A stretch of 64,000 nt of DNA from Cristatella mucedo (lineage: Eukaryota; Bryozoa; Phylactolaemata; Cristatellidae). Both the position numbers and the translations under genes were made by a program. Each line of letters starts with the position of its first letter. The stretch's first letter is position 1. The notes under the pieces were generated by a model. It saw nothing but the letters and a program-made list of their open reading frames with translations, made no database searches and was not told the origin of the DNA. The DNA is taken from NCBI GenBank assembly GCA_009760855.2, contig WPIO01000007.1, positions 9,929,501 through 9,993,500 on the forward strand, given 5' to 3'. Below, one piece after another: positions 54,934 to 63,919 of this stretch.

Positions 54934-56438
54934 TGACGCATAACTCAATAAGAATAGGATCAAGGGAAAGTGTAAATTTATCTCACTGGCGTTGCAATAG
55001 TGTCTTAGCAAAAAATATATTTTGTTCTAGAATATTGATATTAAACAAGCGCAGGTAGGGCGCCGTCCTCCCCCCTCGCGGGCTGAGAGCTACTGTGCTG
55101 AACGACAGCACAGTTTTTCGGAGAACTGGACCCACAGCTTGGCACTGCCGCACACCGCGTCGCTTACGCATTTTTTCCGGGAGAGATTTCGGTACGCAGC
55201 TTCGATGCCAAGGGCATCAAGGCACCGCTCATTACCAGGGTACGAGGACCCGAGTGCTCTTACGACGAATGGTAGGACAGACGCTAACGCCCGAACCTGG
55301 GACCGGAAGTCGCGAACTGCATTCGTATTTCGTGGTATTCGGATTCCGTTTCTACTTCATGATTTGCTACAACTGAGCTGTAGCTGATTCTGAGGAAGGT
55401 CAGTTCACTTTAATGACTTGCTCTAACTGTAAAGTCGATTATTCTGGGAGACAATTCCTTTGGGAGTGCGCTCCGTGTTTGCTGTCGATCAACAACAGAG
55501 GCACTTGCCATCGCGGTAAAACTGACCCAGAAGACCATCGGCTCCTGTCATGCAAGAGATTACACTAAGTGCACGATATCATTTGAAATGATCGTGTATT
55601 GTTAAAGCACTTTTTCTCTATCACTTCCCTACACTTCGAGTCGTATTTCAATGCGCTTCTGATTTACAGCTATTGACCTTGCACAATTCAGCTTACTTAT
55701 ACACGCATATAAAAACTTCTATAACTTACCATGCAATTAAATTTAAACTTTAATTTAAACTATACAAGTACGTTCTGTCATACGAATATATATATGTATA
55801 TATATATATATATCCCAATTTCATTAGCTATCCTCCAATTTGTCAGCGCCAGCTAGTGAGTCAGCCACGACTTCCGTTTAAGGGACTCATGATATACGGT
55901 GTACATAAGAAATCATACAGTAGATAACGGATGCCTTTCCTGGATACGCAGACTACTGCATATAAGTTTCTTTATGGATTAAGTATGTATCCTGCTGAGC
56001 CAGACCTCATTTATTCTCTGTTTTCGAAAATACACTTACAAACGGTGAAGGACTCAGCAGATAAGCTCGTTGGTCATGAACGCCGAAACTTTCACGTCAT
56101 ATCATTTGTTTAATTCATCCTAGCTCCCAATCGAGCAGCGAACTGATTTTAGCGTCTTGTCACTCACCTGAATGTTCTTTATTACTAACCATTCGGTTGG
56201 CTTTCTTTCCAGCCTATTTAAGTGCCATGACAGATACATGTCAGCCCGTACTAAATAGCGTGCACTGCCGAACTAACGGTTGCCGAAGTACACCAGCTGA
56301 TTGGCCGGCTGGCGGCTAACAGTTCGAATTAGTCCGCTCGTTGCACCCCGGTTTCATTCACTGCTTGACCGTAAAGTTCCCGCGTACGCTTCGGGGCGTG
56401 ATTCATTTAAATTCACTATCGTTAGTATTATTATTATT
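54934..56438. other. Intergenic before the viral element
   Basis: Contains (TA)n at about 55785-55812 and a short Cys-rich frame (55413-55568). No gene can be named. Confidence 0.4.
55413..55568 (+). other. Short Cys/His-rich open frame, uncertain
   Basis: 51 codons: MTCSNCKVDYSGRQFLWECA, PCLLSINNRGTCHRGKTD, then PEDHRLLSCKRLH. The C-x2-C, C-x2-C and CH/H spacing is loosely like small zinc-binding folds. It is too short and isolated to call a gene. It could be an exon or chance. Confidence 0.2.
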
Positions 56439-56632
56439 GTGATGATTGTTTTTCCCTTTTATGACATCTTTATTTTTTCGACTCGTATCTTTTTCCCTTT
56501 TACGAAATTTTTATTTTTTCGATTTGTCCTCGTTAAAACTCGGACTCATCTCAAAACTAAAAACATCATAAAAGGAAAAAAGCACTCATCTAAAAAATAA
56601 AGACACCGTAAAAAGGAAAAAACAATCATCAC
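56439..56632. repeat. 194-bp imperfect palindrome at the left side of the viral element
   Basis: The left arm starts GTGATGATTGTTTTTCCC and the right arm ends GGAAAAAACAATCATCAC. The two arms pair along nearly their full length around a centre at 56535/56536 (GTCC and GGAC flank the loop). Each arm itself contains two tandem units of about 40 bp (TTTTTCCCTTTTATGACATC and TTTTTCCCTTTTACGAAATT). It may be a terminal structure of the element or a separate fold-back repeat. Confidence 0.8.
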
Positions 56633-56758
56633 TATGATATCTGTTACAAAATCTTTATATATTAGAGCAAATATTTTTGCAAAAACATAAATAATATTAA
56701 AAATCTTTTCAACTGAAACTTAATTCTATTTTCACAAAACGTTACCCCATATACCAAA

Positions 56759-57158
56759 ATGGTTTTTCCAATTAGACAAAAAAACTCTTTCGCATCTGAG
56801 ACAATAAGATTAATGAATATGGATTTTGATTTACCGTTAAACAAATATGATAGAAAAATTTAAAGAACTAAAAGAGAAAAACTAATTTCTGAAAATAAAG
56901 CAAAAAGATTATTAAATATTGACTTTGATCTATCTTTAACTAATTATGTTGGAAAAATTGGAAGACTAAATAAAGTAGGATTTACTGACCCAATTGTTTC
57001 AGCAGGCGGAAATACTTTATCCTTATCATATAATACTAAAAAATGGTTTGGTGATTTTGAAGTCTTAAGAGAATCACTTAGATATCAAACAAAAGAGTTG
57101 ATTAATAGAGTTAGAACAATATGGTCATTTATTAGAGTTCATTTTAAGGTATCGTTTG
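56759..57158 (+). pseudogene. Unidentified viral-element ORF, broken
   Basis: An open frame from ATG 56759 meets a TAA at 56861-56863 and is then open to 57158, where LINE sequence begins. Two similar units lie in series (RLMNMDFDLPLNKYDRKI and RLLNIDFDLSLTNYVGKI). I do not recognise the family. The last 66 bp reappear in the LINE at about 10548-10613. Confidence 0.5.
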
Positions 57159-57530
57159 ATATCCTTTGGAGAGCATGCAGTTGTTGCGTATGCTCCCAAA
57201 GCCTGGAACTCCCTCCCGACCTGCGCCAGAACGTCCCCTGACTTGACCACATTTAAAAAGAACTGAAAACACACCTATTTAGGACAGCATTTAGTGGGTC
57301 CCTGTGATTCGTCCTTGATGCGCTTATGCGTGCTGACACTGTGCATGCTGCCACTAACCACATTTGCATGCTGACCCTGTGCATTTCACCCCTAACCATG
57401 TTATTCATGTTTGTTTATCAAGCATGATATTACTCACCATTCAATTGCATTTCCCTTTGCAACAAATGTAAAGCGCCTAGAGAGAGATTGAGCTCTCTGA
57501 GGGCGCTTTATCAAGTGCATTATTATTATT
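57159..57530 (+). repeat. LINE family 1 3' end inserted in the viral element
   Basis: From ATCCTTTGGAGAGCATGCAG through the 3' UTR and hairpin to an (ATT)n tail. Its subtype bases (CTCACCATTCAATTGCAT, GCAGTTGTT) are shared with the copy at 10154-11651 and differ from 19826-21139. Right flank TATCTTTG and left flank TATCGTTTG may be an imperfect target duplication. Confidence 0.88.
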
Positions 57531-57559
57531 ATCTTTGTAACAAAACACAACTTGCTAGC

Positions 57560-58177
57560 ATGAAAAAATAAGTCACAAAATACTGGTCTACAATTGAATC
57601 TAAGTCTAAAATAATTGAAAGCAAACAGAAAAGGGGGAGCGGAATTGTGGACTTTATCAATAAACTATCTGGTGGAAGAGAATTTCACATGAAATTACCA
57701 TGAGGAGTTAAATCAGATAATGTCCCCGGTGGATCATTTAATAACACAGATAGATATAGTTATGCGGGTCCAGGAACAAATTTTAATGAAAGAATGAACC
57801 AAGGATACGAAGAAGCCAATTATTTAGATAATAAAGCACTCATCCATGATCATACATATACTGAAACTGGATCTATGCCTGGACCACAAAGAACAGAAAT
57901 CCGTAACTTGTCTGACTTAGTTCTTGCTGAGTCCACCGCACGTATTGCACTCGATCCAAGGCAACCTGCTTACGTTCGTGAAGATGCGAAAGCAGATGCA
58001 GCAGTGATGGCAGTGAAAGCTAAGCTTGGCTTAGGAATTGGTGGAGCTCTAAATGATTCATTTGCTACAGATTTTCTAAAAGATAAAGTAAGTAATCCTG
58101 CTAGTTTAAATAAGATAAAAAATTATGCTCGTGGAACAGTTGATAGAATGCTTGATATAACAAGAAAAAGGATCTAA
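57560..58177 (+). pseudogene. Phospholipase A2-like virion protein of the Maverick element
   Basis: The frame from ATG 57560 has a TAA after three codons and a TGA at 57701-57703, then is open to TAA 58175-58177. Just after the TGA come the calcium-loop type motif YAGPGTNF and, about 20 residues on, LDNKALIHDHTY with the His-Asp pair. This is the layout of the PLA2 domain of parvovirus VP1 proteins (YxGPG, then HDxxY). Such domains modify endosomal membranes during virus entry. The C-terminal part (ARIALDPRQPAYVREDAKAD) is rich in Ala and Lys. A basic segment (KQKRGSG) precedes the domain. Function here is lost or doubtful because of the stops; an internal start at 57794 would miss the calcium loop. 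Confidence 0.68.
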
Positions 58178-58298
58178 AAAATTTACACTACACTAATATT
58201 TGTATTTATTGTATTCACTTATCTTTAACTTGTCTTTTTATTTTAAAAGTCTGCTGAATTAAAATTAAATCTATTTACTACACTATAAACTTTAACTT
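58178..58298. other. AT-rich spacer
   Basis: A convergent gap between the PLA2-like frame and the minus-strand genes. No feature is seen. Confidence 0.4.
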
Positions 58299-58358
58299 AA
58301 TAATAATAATGCACGTGATAAAGCGCCCCCAGAGAAGTTAATCTCTTTCTAGGCGCTT
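58299..58358 (-). repeat. Solo LINE family 1 tail in the viral element
   Basis: TAATAATAATGCACGTGATA followed by the inverted hairpin (AAGCGCCCCCAGAGAAGTTA and its partner), only about 60 bp. It overlaps the 3' end of the adjacent minus-strand ORF and supplies its last codons and stop. Confidence 0.85.
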
Positions 58359-58796
58359 AACTTGATCTACTTTAAGTCTAATGTTTAATCTTGGTTCATA
58401 GTTGTAATACTCTTTTGAGATATAGCTTCCATTAAGAATTTCAGTTATGTAAAAATCATTACCTAGTTTTTGAGTGATGTCTGAAGGACTACTTAATTTT
58501 ACTTGTTTATTCTTCTCATCAAAGAGAATGATCAGTTTTGTTCCAAAATCAAATCTAACTCCGATTGTTGACCTGTTCCTCAAGTCATATCCCTTAAATT
58601 CAAGTTGTTCACTTGATCGCTCTACGATATTTTGAAGAAAGGGAAGAATTTCTTGTGCAATGTAAATCCATGCACTTAGATAAGGTTTTGAATCTTTTGA
58701 AATATTTTCTTCAACATGGACGTGCGCTGGTTTTCCGTTTGGGATAATAACAGCAGAATTTTCGAGAACAACAAGTTTTTTTTCTTGATTTTCCAT
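58338..58796 (-). CDS. Unidentified viral-element protein with LINE-derived C-terminus
   Basis: 152 codons from MENQEKKLVVLENSAVIIPN, open without breaks. It contains VEENISKDSKPYLSAWIYIA and FKGYDLRNRSTIGVRFDFGT, and no transmembrane segment. I do not recognise the family. It lies 28 bp downstream of the protease on the same strand, so the two were probably co-expressed. The last residues (KRLERD and the stop) come from the inserted LINE tail, so the native C-terminus is lost. Confidence 0.6.
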   Translation of the reverse strand: MENQEKKLVVLENSAVIIPNGKPAHVHVEENISKDSKPYLSAWIYIAQEILPFLQNIVERSSEQLEFKGYDLRNRSTIGVRFDFGTKLIILFDEKNKQVKLSSPSDITQKLGNDFYITEILNGSYISKEYYNYEPRLNIRLKVDQVKRLERD

Positions 58797-58824
58797 TCTA
58801 AATAGTGAAAAAAATGTGTTTAAT

Positions 58825-59451
58825 TTAAATTAATAACTCGATAACTGTACTAAAATCAGTCAATTCCATCGGTTTTAAGAAAATTAGACACCTCACTCCA
58901 CAATCAGTCTGTTTATAATCTTGTAGTTGAAAAGTTTGAAAACTTGGTATGACACCAAAATAATCAATTACTTCTGGCATTGGTGGCGCACCAAATGAAT
59001 TAAAGTAATGACAGGAATCCCCTACTTTGTTAAGTGCTGCCCAGTGATCTATTGCTAGGTCTGATTTACCAGTGTTACAAAAAGACTCTTTTTGTTTTTG
59101 TTTTATAGATTTTAGTTCGTCTCTTGCAAATACACCACGAACGTTTTTTATATGTAATTCTTTTATGTAATCTTTTATTTCTAAATCCGTCAGTGGAGTA
59201 CTTTTTATCTTTTTTTTAAACTGTGTCTTTCTTAGTTCAGAAAGTATTTGTTCTTTTTTAGTTCCCGCACCATATTTCTTTCCGTGAGCTAAAACTCCAG
59301 TTCCAGTGCTTTCGTCAACACTTGAATCTAACTTTCTTCCATGACTCAAAACACCAGCTCCAATGCTTTCGCCAATGCTTTCAGATATTCTTTTAAGTTT
59401 AACAAACTTTGACTTGTTATGCTCGCAAATTACACAAATTATTTTAATCAT
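58825..59451 (-). CDS. Adenain-like cysteine protease (Maverick maturation protease)
   Basis: 208 codons, unbroken. The C-terminal 120 residues fit the adenovirus-type protease fold of Maverick elements: LTDLEIKDYIKELHIKNVRG, VFARDEL, then DHWAAL with the catalytic His, HYFNSFGAPP, and QTDCGVRCLIFL with the catalytic Cys. The acidic third residue of the triad, usually in the YFDSFG motif, is Asn here. The N-terminal third carries two related units (SIGAGVLSHGRK and STGTGVLAHGKK). The role in the family is to cleave capsid precursor proteins during virion maturation. It is divergent from the ATPase gene, with 123 bp between starts. Confidence 0.85.
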   Translation of the reverse strand: MIKIICVICEHNKSKFVKLKRISESIGESIGAGVLSHGRKLDSSVDESTGTGVLAHGKKYGAGTKKEQILSELRKTQFKKKIKSTPLTDLEIKDYIKELHIKNVRGVFARDELKSIKQKQKESFCNTGKSDLAIDHWAALNKVGDSCHYFNSFGAPPMPEVIDYFGVIPSFQTFQLQDYKQTDCGVRCLIFLKPMELTDFSTVIELLI

Positions 59452-59574
59452 TCCTCTGGGTCCATTTGTGCTATCTATTTTAACATACTCCTCATAGATA
59501 CTGTCTGTCGGTTTTTAAATTTTAAGCAGTAAATTTCTATTTCTATAAACATAGAAGCTTTTTTAGTATAGGAA
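59452..59574. promoter_or_regulatory. Divergent intergenic control region (protease / ATPase)
   Basis: 123 bp between two divergent starts, AT-rich, with CTATAAACATAG (about 59539-59552) as a TATA-like site. A shared promoter is inference from the layout. Confidence 0.35.
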
Positions 59575-60168
59575 ATGACTGTTCGAGTAAGGGCGTTTAA
59601 TTTTGGACAAGATGTTGACACGGGTCATAAAGAACCTCTACCAAATGTACCAATTAGAGCACTTGTACTTGGTCCTAGTGATTCAGGAAAATCTCAGTTG
59701 ATTATGAATTGGATATTCTATGGAATGGTTAGTTATGATACTTGTACAATTATTGCTTTAAGTTTAGATCAGAAGTTACATCGTGGACTCACGTCAATGA
59801 CAAAAGAGAATTGTACATATTCCTGGGTAAATGGAATTGATGATATGCCTGAAGTAGATTCATATAAGAATTGTAAGAATGTAGTTTTACTTGACGATTA
59901 AATGACAGAAGACTAAACAAAAATATTAGACTATTTCACACGAGGAAGACATAAAGGATTAAATATTTTCTATCTTGCTCAAGGATTTTAAAACATTCCA
60001 AAGAGAGAAATTAGAAACAATGTAAATTTAATAGTAATCTTTAAGCAAAACACGACTGATATTGAGTATGTTCGCGATGCATACACTGGAGATATTAATA
60101 AGAAACAGTTTAGAGATGGGTTAACTCTTGCACAAGAAATCGTTTTGGATATTGCGCAATGGAATTAA
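59575..60168 (+). pseudogene. FtsK/HerA (A32-type) genome-packaging ATPase, three in-frame stops
   Basis: One continuous frame of 198 codons. PIRALVLGPSDSGKSQLIMN contains the Walker A motif and KNVVLLDD the Walker B. Further family blocks follow: ILDYFTRGRHKGLNIFYLAQ and IPKREIRNNVNLIVIFKQN. TAA codons at 59899, 59914 and 59989 interrupt the frame, yet no indel is seen up to 60165. After that, a shift to the next frame gives MELTKTESEGRFWSVDST, probably the native C-terminus. The family pumps viral DNA into capsids. Confidence 0.85.
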
Positions 60169-60258
60169 CTAAAACTGAATCAGAAGGTAGATTTTGGTCT
60201 GTTGATTCAACATGAAAGCAATTAATAACTATTTTTAATTCTTAATAGATATAGCAAA

Positions 60259-61356
60259 ATGATAACCGGAAAAATGTACTCAAGCAAGAAACCTTACAAA
60301 GGAAGTGTTCACGAAGCACTTGATTATGAAGCTAAATTACAAAATCGACAAGACTTAAGAGATGCAGATATTTTACAAAACGACCAAGAGATACAAAGAT
60401 TAGAATCAGAAATGTCTGTAAGAAATGCGGTTGAGCATAGATTAAATCAACAAGCACTAAAAAATCAACTGATAACTCAGGAAATATTGCTATTGAAAAA
60501 CTTGAAAGAGTTAGACCAAAACTTGCGATACAAATGAAGAACAGATAACAATTACAGAATGCATTGGAATATAAATCTGTACCATATATATCTAGTACTC
60601 TAAAAAAAGCAGAAAAGCTACTAAAGCAGGAAAGTTTAAAAAAGCAATTACAATAGCAAATCAAGCAAAGACACATGCACCTAATCCAGAGGTGCGAGAA
60701 GCTATTGATAATGTTCAGAAAGGCTTAGCTGAAGTGTTAATAATTAATCCAACTACTGATACTCCAAAGAAATCAGAAGAAAGAATGCAAGATTTGGATA
60801 AGGCTAATCTACCTGACTTTCTAAAAGATACTAATAGAGGGTATGTTCCGAATTCTGTAAAGAGATTAATAAATGATATTGACTATAAAAATAAAGATCT
60901 GAAAATTTTTGAAATAGCATTTAAGTTAGGAGAAGAAGTGAAGTATCTAAAACCAAATGAGACATTAGGAAAGGCAGCTAGTAAAATTTACGATTATGCT
61001 TCTAATTACTATACTAGCATTAAGGATGAAAGAACAACAGAAATACCAGACAAATACTTGTCAACACGAAATCACAAAAGGAATTGCTTGATATTATTAA
61101 TGAGGAAGGACGAGGTAAATTGCGTCCTAAAATAAGATCTATGATAAAAGAGATAAAAGAAGAAAACCCCTCTCCATTATTGTATGCTATTTACTTAGAA
61201 CTGAAAGATAATAAAGGAAAAAGAAGTGTAAAAGAGCAAAAAGCGTGTAATCATTTAAATATGATTTTTGCTACAAAAACTGAAAGAGTAGGCACTGGTA
61301 TTCAAGTAATTCCATTAGTTGTAAAAAGTAGTGCTGCTGTGGATTATCTTGGATAA
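60259..61356 (+). pseudogene. Coiled-coil structural-type protein, frameshifted
   Basis: Three pieces in different frames: 60259-60537 (HEALDYEAKLQNRQDLRDAD, then IQRLESEMSVRNAVEHRLNQ), about 60540-61080 (NLPDFLKDTNRGYVPNSVKR and GKAASKIYDYASNYYTS), and about 61080-61356 (EEGRGKLRPKIRSMIKEIKE). The first part is strongly heptad-like. At least two frameshifts are needed. I do not recognise the family; position after the ATPase suggests a virion or assembly protein. Confidence 0.6.
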
Positions 61357-61419
61357 TTTAGAAAAGTTCCAAAGTCATACATTGCTAAAAATCAATAAAC
61401 TTGTGTATGATATATAGAA

Positions 61420-62507
61420 ATGACGGAACTTCTTAATGTAGCTAAGGATATTCTAAGAAATATAGAGGTTATTAAAAAAGATACCAATGCAAGCAAGAAA
61501 AAAATGCTAGCTGATTTAACAGCCTCGTTTTACATGGCGACAGAAGAGCCTTTACGGCTATCACCACCGCTTGCTGTGGCGATAAGGATCGCCCACTGCA
61601 GGATTCGAGCCCACGACCTCGATGCCGAGGTCGTGAAAAGCAACCGCCTTACTTAGTGAGCCATTACTGCTTGCAAGCAAGGATGGCTATGTATTCAATC
61701 TAACTGGAACTATTAATCCTATTAGTGTACACATTGATGATCCTATCAAACTTAAGAACAAAAAGTTTAAGATATGTTTCAAAAAGTTTGTTGGAACAAA
61801 TTTAATAAAAATTATAACTACTTCTAATAATACTTTTGCTTATAGAGTTTCTGGTGGCTCTGAGCAGACTATAACAATAAGACCTGGAATTTACTATGCT
61901 GTATCTGATGATGTAAACATTGAAATTGCTGATAATGAAATTGATAATTGAATTTTGATAATGAAATTGCTGAAATATGATAAAAAATTCAATTACTCAA
62001 ACTGGAACTACTACTGATAAATTTTTATTAGGTATTGATACTGATACTTCTAACTTTTGGATTACTATGCCAGGTGGTTGGACATTTCTTGCTAGTAAGT
62101 CTAGTATATCAAGCGTACTTGGTTTTACTGGTTCTGCTTATACAACAGACTCCAATTTTTCAACACTTTATCCTAATAGTACTTATCAACTAGCTTGTGC
62201 ACCAAATGTTAAATTTGTTTCAGAAAATGAAGTTTTTTCTGACTTAAACATTATTCTTGTAAATTTTAATTTGGTTTCTAGTGGGGCAAGTTATATAAAT
62301 AATACTGAAACACAAGTGTTTAAAAGTTTTGCTTATAATTTCTATTCATAAGAACAGATGGTATATGAACCAAATACTCCTGAATACCATAATATTGTTG
62401 GAGATTCTATTTCTGATACATTAATTACTATTACAGATCAAAATTTAAAAGTTTTAGATTTTATTTCATAGCAAACAACTGTTGTAATAGAAATTATTGA
62501 AATATAA
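61420..62507 (+). pseudogene. Minor-capsid-like (penton-type) protein 1, split by a SINE
   Basis: Starts MTELLNVAKDILRNIEVIKK. It is interrupted at 61498 by a SINE and resumes in the same frame at 61682 (FNLTGTINPISVHIDDPIKL, then GGSEQTITIRPGIYYAVSDD). After a frame change near 61950-61977 comes KSSISSVLGFTGS, and after stops at 62349 and 62469 the end block SISDTLITITDQNLKVLDF. The chain of a PGxY-type strand, an S-I-x-x-x-LGF block and a final I-x-I-x-DQ-x-x-x-x-LDF block is the pattern I associate with the jelly-roll minor capsid proteins of Maverick elements. That is recall, not a search. Confidence 0.5.
61498..61671 (-). repeat. tRNA-derived SINE inserted in a viral-element gene
   Basis: GCTGATTTAACAGCCTCG at the left, GGCTATCACCACCGCTTGCT body, inverted box B GGATTCGAGCCCACGACC, and AACCGCCTTACTTAGTGAGC near the right end. 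It is bounded by perfect 10-bp direct repeats TGCAAGCAAG at 61488-61497 and 61672-61681. It is a host family also found in the SERCA introns. Confidence 0.93.
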
Positions 62508-62514
62508 TATAAGA

Positions 62515-63262
62515 ATGTCAATTAAGGTTAACAGGAACTACTACTTCAGAAACAAAAATGTTAGTTCCACCAATTATACTTGGATCAAATTCTGGATATA
62601 ATAAAGTAGGATTGCGGAGATATAATTTACTTACACAAACAGAGTTGTATCAAATGTTATTACTAGAGTGAATGATTTTTTTGGGTATAAACCTAGTCCT
62701 ATTGCTCCAAAAGCATTCTTATTTGCAATTCCACAGGGATATTATGATTCTAATAGAATAGAAAGTGCTATTAGTACTAAATTAGCAGGTGAAAATGCCT
62801 TTTATAATACAACAAATAGACATGGTAGTGGGATAAGGTTAAGTGTTGATATTGATGATAAAATTAAAATGCAAGTTTTCGGTTCTTATATAGTACTTTT
62901 TGTTATGAAGATTCTATTAGTGATAGTTTAGGTTTTAACTCAAAACAACAAGAAACTTTCTACAATTCACAAGATAAATCTGCATGTTGGTATTTACAAG
63001 GCTTGGAATAACATTAGAGAATACGGAGAAAAATTAAAAAGTATAGCTTGTGATTTGGTTGACCCATTTAAAAATTACATAGAAAGAAGAGAAAGATTCG
63101 CAGAACAATCATCACAAATGATATTGTTGTTGGGGAAAAGTTGATTTACATTTAAAAAATGTTTTATACTTACCAACTAAAGGAGATATCAGCAAAATAA
63201 GTAGTGTTGTAATCAATTTAAAAGATCGAGATGGAAATTCTATAGAATATCTGATATTGTAG
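62515..63262 (+). pseudogene. Minor-capsid-like (penton-type) protein 2, frameshifted
   Basis: Pieces in different frames: TGTTTSETKMLVPPIILG (about 62534), KAFLFAIPQGYYDSNRIESA (62668-62931), then DSISDSLGFNSKQ (about 62916), and the last block NVLYLPTKGDISKISSVVIN with LKDRDGNSIEYL (about 63160-63255). The order of blocks (PxGYY, SIxxxLGF, IxxIxxDxDG) parallels protein 1 just upstream, so the two look like tandem paralogues. Decayed. Confidence 0.5.
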
Positions 63263-63297
63263 CTACGATATAAATTTCAAAATAATATATAAATCAG

Positions 63298-63591
63298 ATG
63301 GGTAGCTATCCTAAAATTGGTTATGGAAGAATAACTGGCAGAAAATACCATGGATCTGGTGTACTTGATAAAGTCATTGATGGAATTGGAAAAGCAGCAC
63401 CAGTGTTAACTGAACTAACGCTTCTTACCATGAACATTGCGAACAAAGGCATTGAAATGCATCGAGCTAGAAAACTAATTGAGCTACAAACAAAGAAAGA
63501 GAAGATTGACAAAGAGTATGCTAAAAACGTAGAGAAATGGATGATAAACTCGACGAGGAAAGAAGAAAAAAAGAGCTTGAGTATCAACTAG
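63298..63591 (+). CDS. Small glycine-rich/amphipathic viral-element protein
   Basis: 97 codons from MGSYPKIGYGRITGRKYHGS, then GVLDKVIDGIGKAAPVLTEL, a probable amphipathic helix, then a charged helical tail (HRARKLIELQTKKEKIDKEY). Its place among capsid genes and the glycine-basic head followed by an amphipathic helix recall small core or membrane-active virion proteins such as adenovirus pVI or pX, but no homology can be claimed. The frame end overlaps the next ORF by 54 bp. A frameshift joining the two is possible. Confidence 0.5.
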   Translation: MGSYPKIGYGRITGRKYHGSGVLDKVIDGIGKAAPVLTELTLLTMNIANKGIEMHRARKLIELQTKKEKIDKEYAKNVEKWMINSTRKEEKKSLSIN

Positions 63592-63884
63592 AGAAACGAA
63601 AAAAAAACTGTGACAGAAAGATTAAAGAGATGGACAATGAGATAAAACAAGCAATGCTTGATAAACCTGAACCAAAGAACAAAAATAAATACAAAGCAAA
63701 AATGGAAGAATCTGATGAAGCAGAAGACTATTTAGAGACACTTAAAGAAAATTATCCAAATGCATATAAAGAAATAGAGAAAGTAATCAAAGAGAAAGCT
63801 GTCGTACCTGCTATTATGCCAAGATCAGATGGATATGGTGGATATATGCAAAAAAATATGGGCTGGCTTATATATTCAGAGTAG
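63537..63884 (+). CDS. Highly charged coiled-coil viral-element ORF
   Basis: 115 codons from MDDKLDEERRKKELEYQLEK, followed by KMEESDEAEDYLETLKENY and a C-terminal VVPAIMPRSDGYGGYMQ. Overlaps the end of the preceding ORF in another frame, so it is either an overlapping gene or the frame-shifted rest of the same protein. Family unknown. Confidence 0.45.
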   Translation: MDDKLDEERRKKELEYQLEKRKKNCDRKIKEMDNEIKQAMLDKPEPKNKNKYKAKMEESDEAEDYLETLKENYPNAYKEIEKVIKEKAVVPAIMPRSDGYGGYMQKNMGWLIYSE

Positions 63885-63919
63885 AAAATAATTTTTTTAC
63901 TTTTTTATATAGAGCAGAA

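Noticed and set aside
59899-60215. Stop-codon reassignment (TAA or TGA read as sense) in the viral-element genes
   Set aside because: The TAA codons fall where different residues would be expected. TGA stops occur as well, and neighbouring genes show plain frameshifts. AAA must be Lys in the Walker A motif, which excludes the flatworm mitochondrial code. Pseudogene decay explains all of it.
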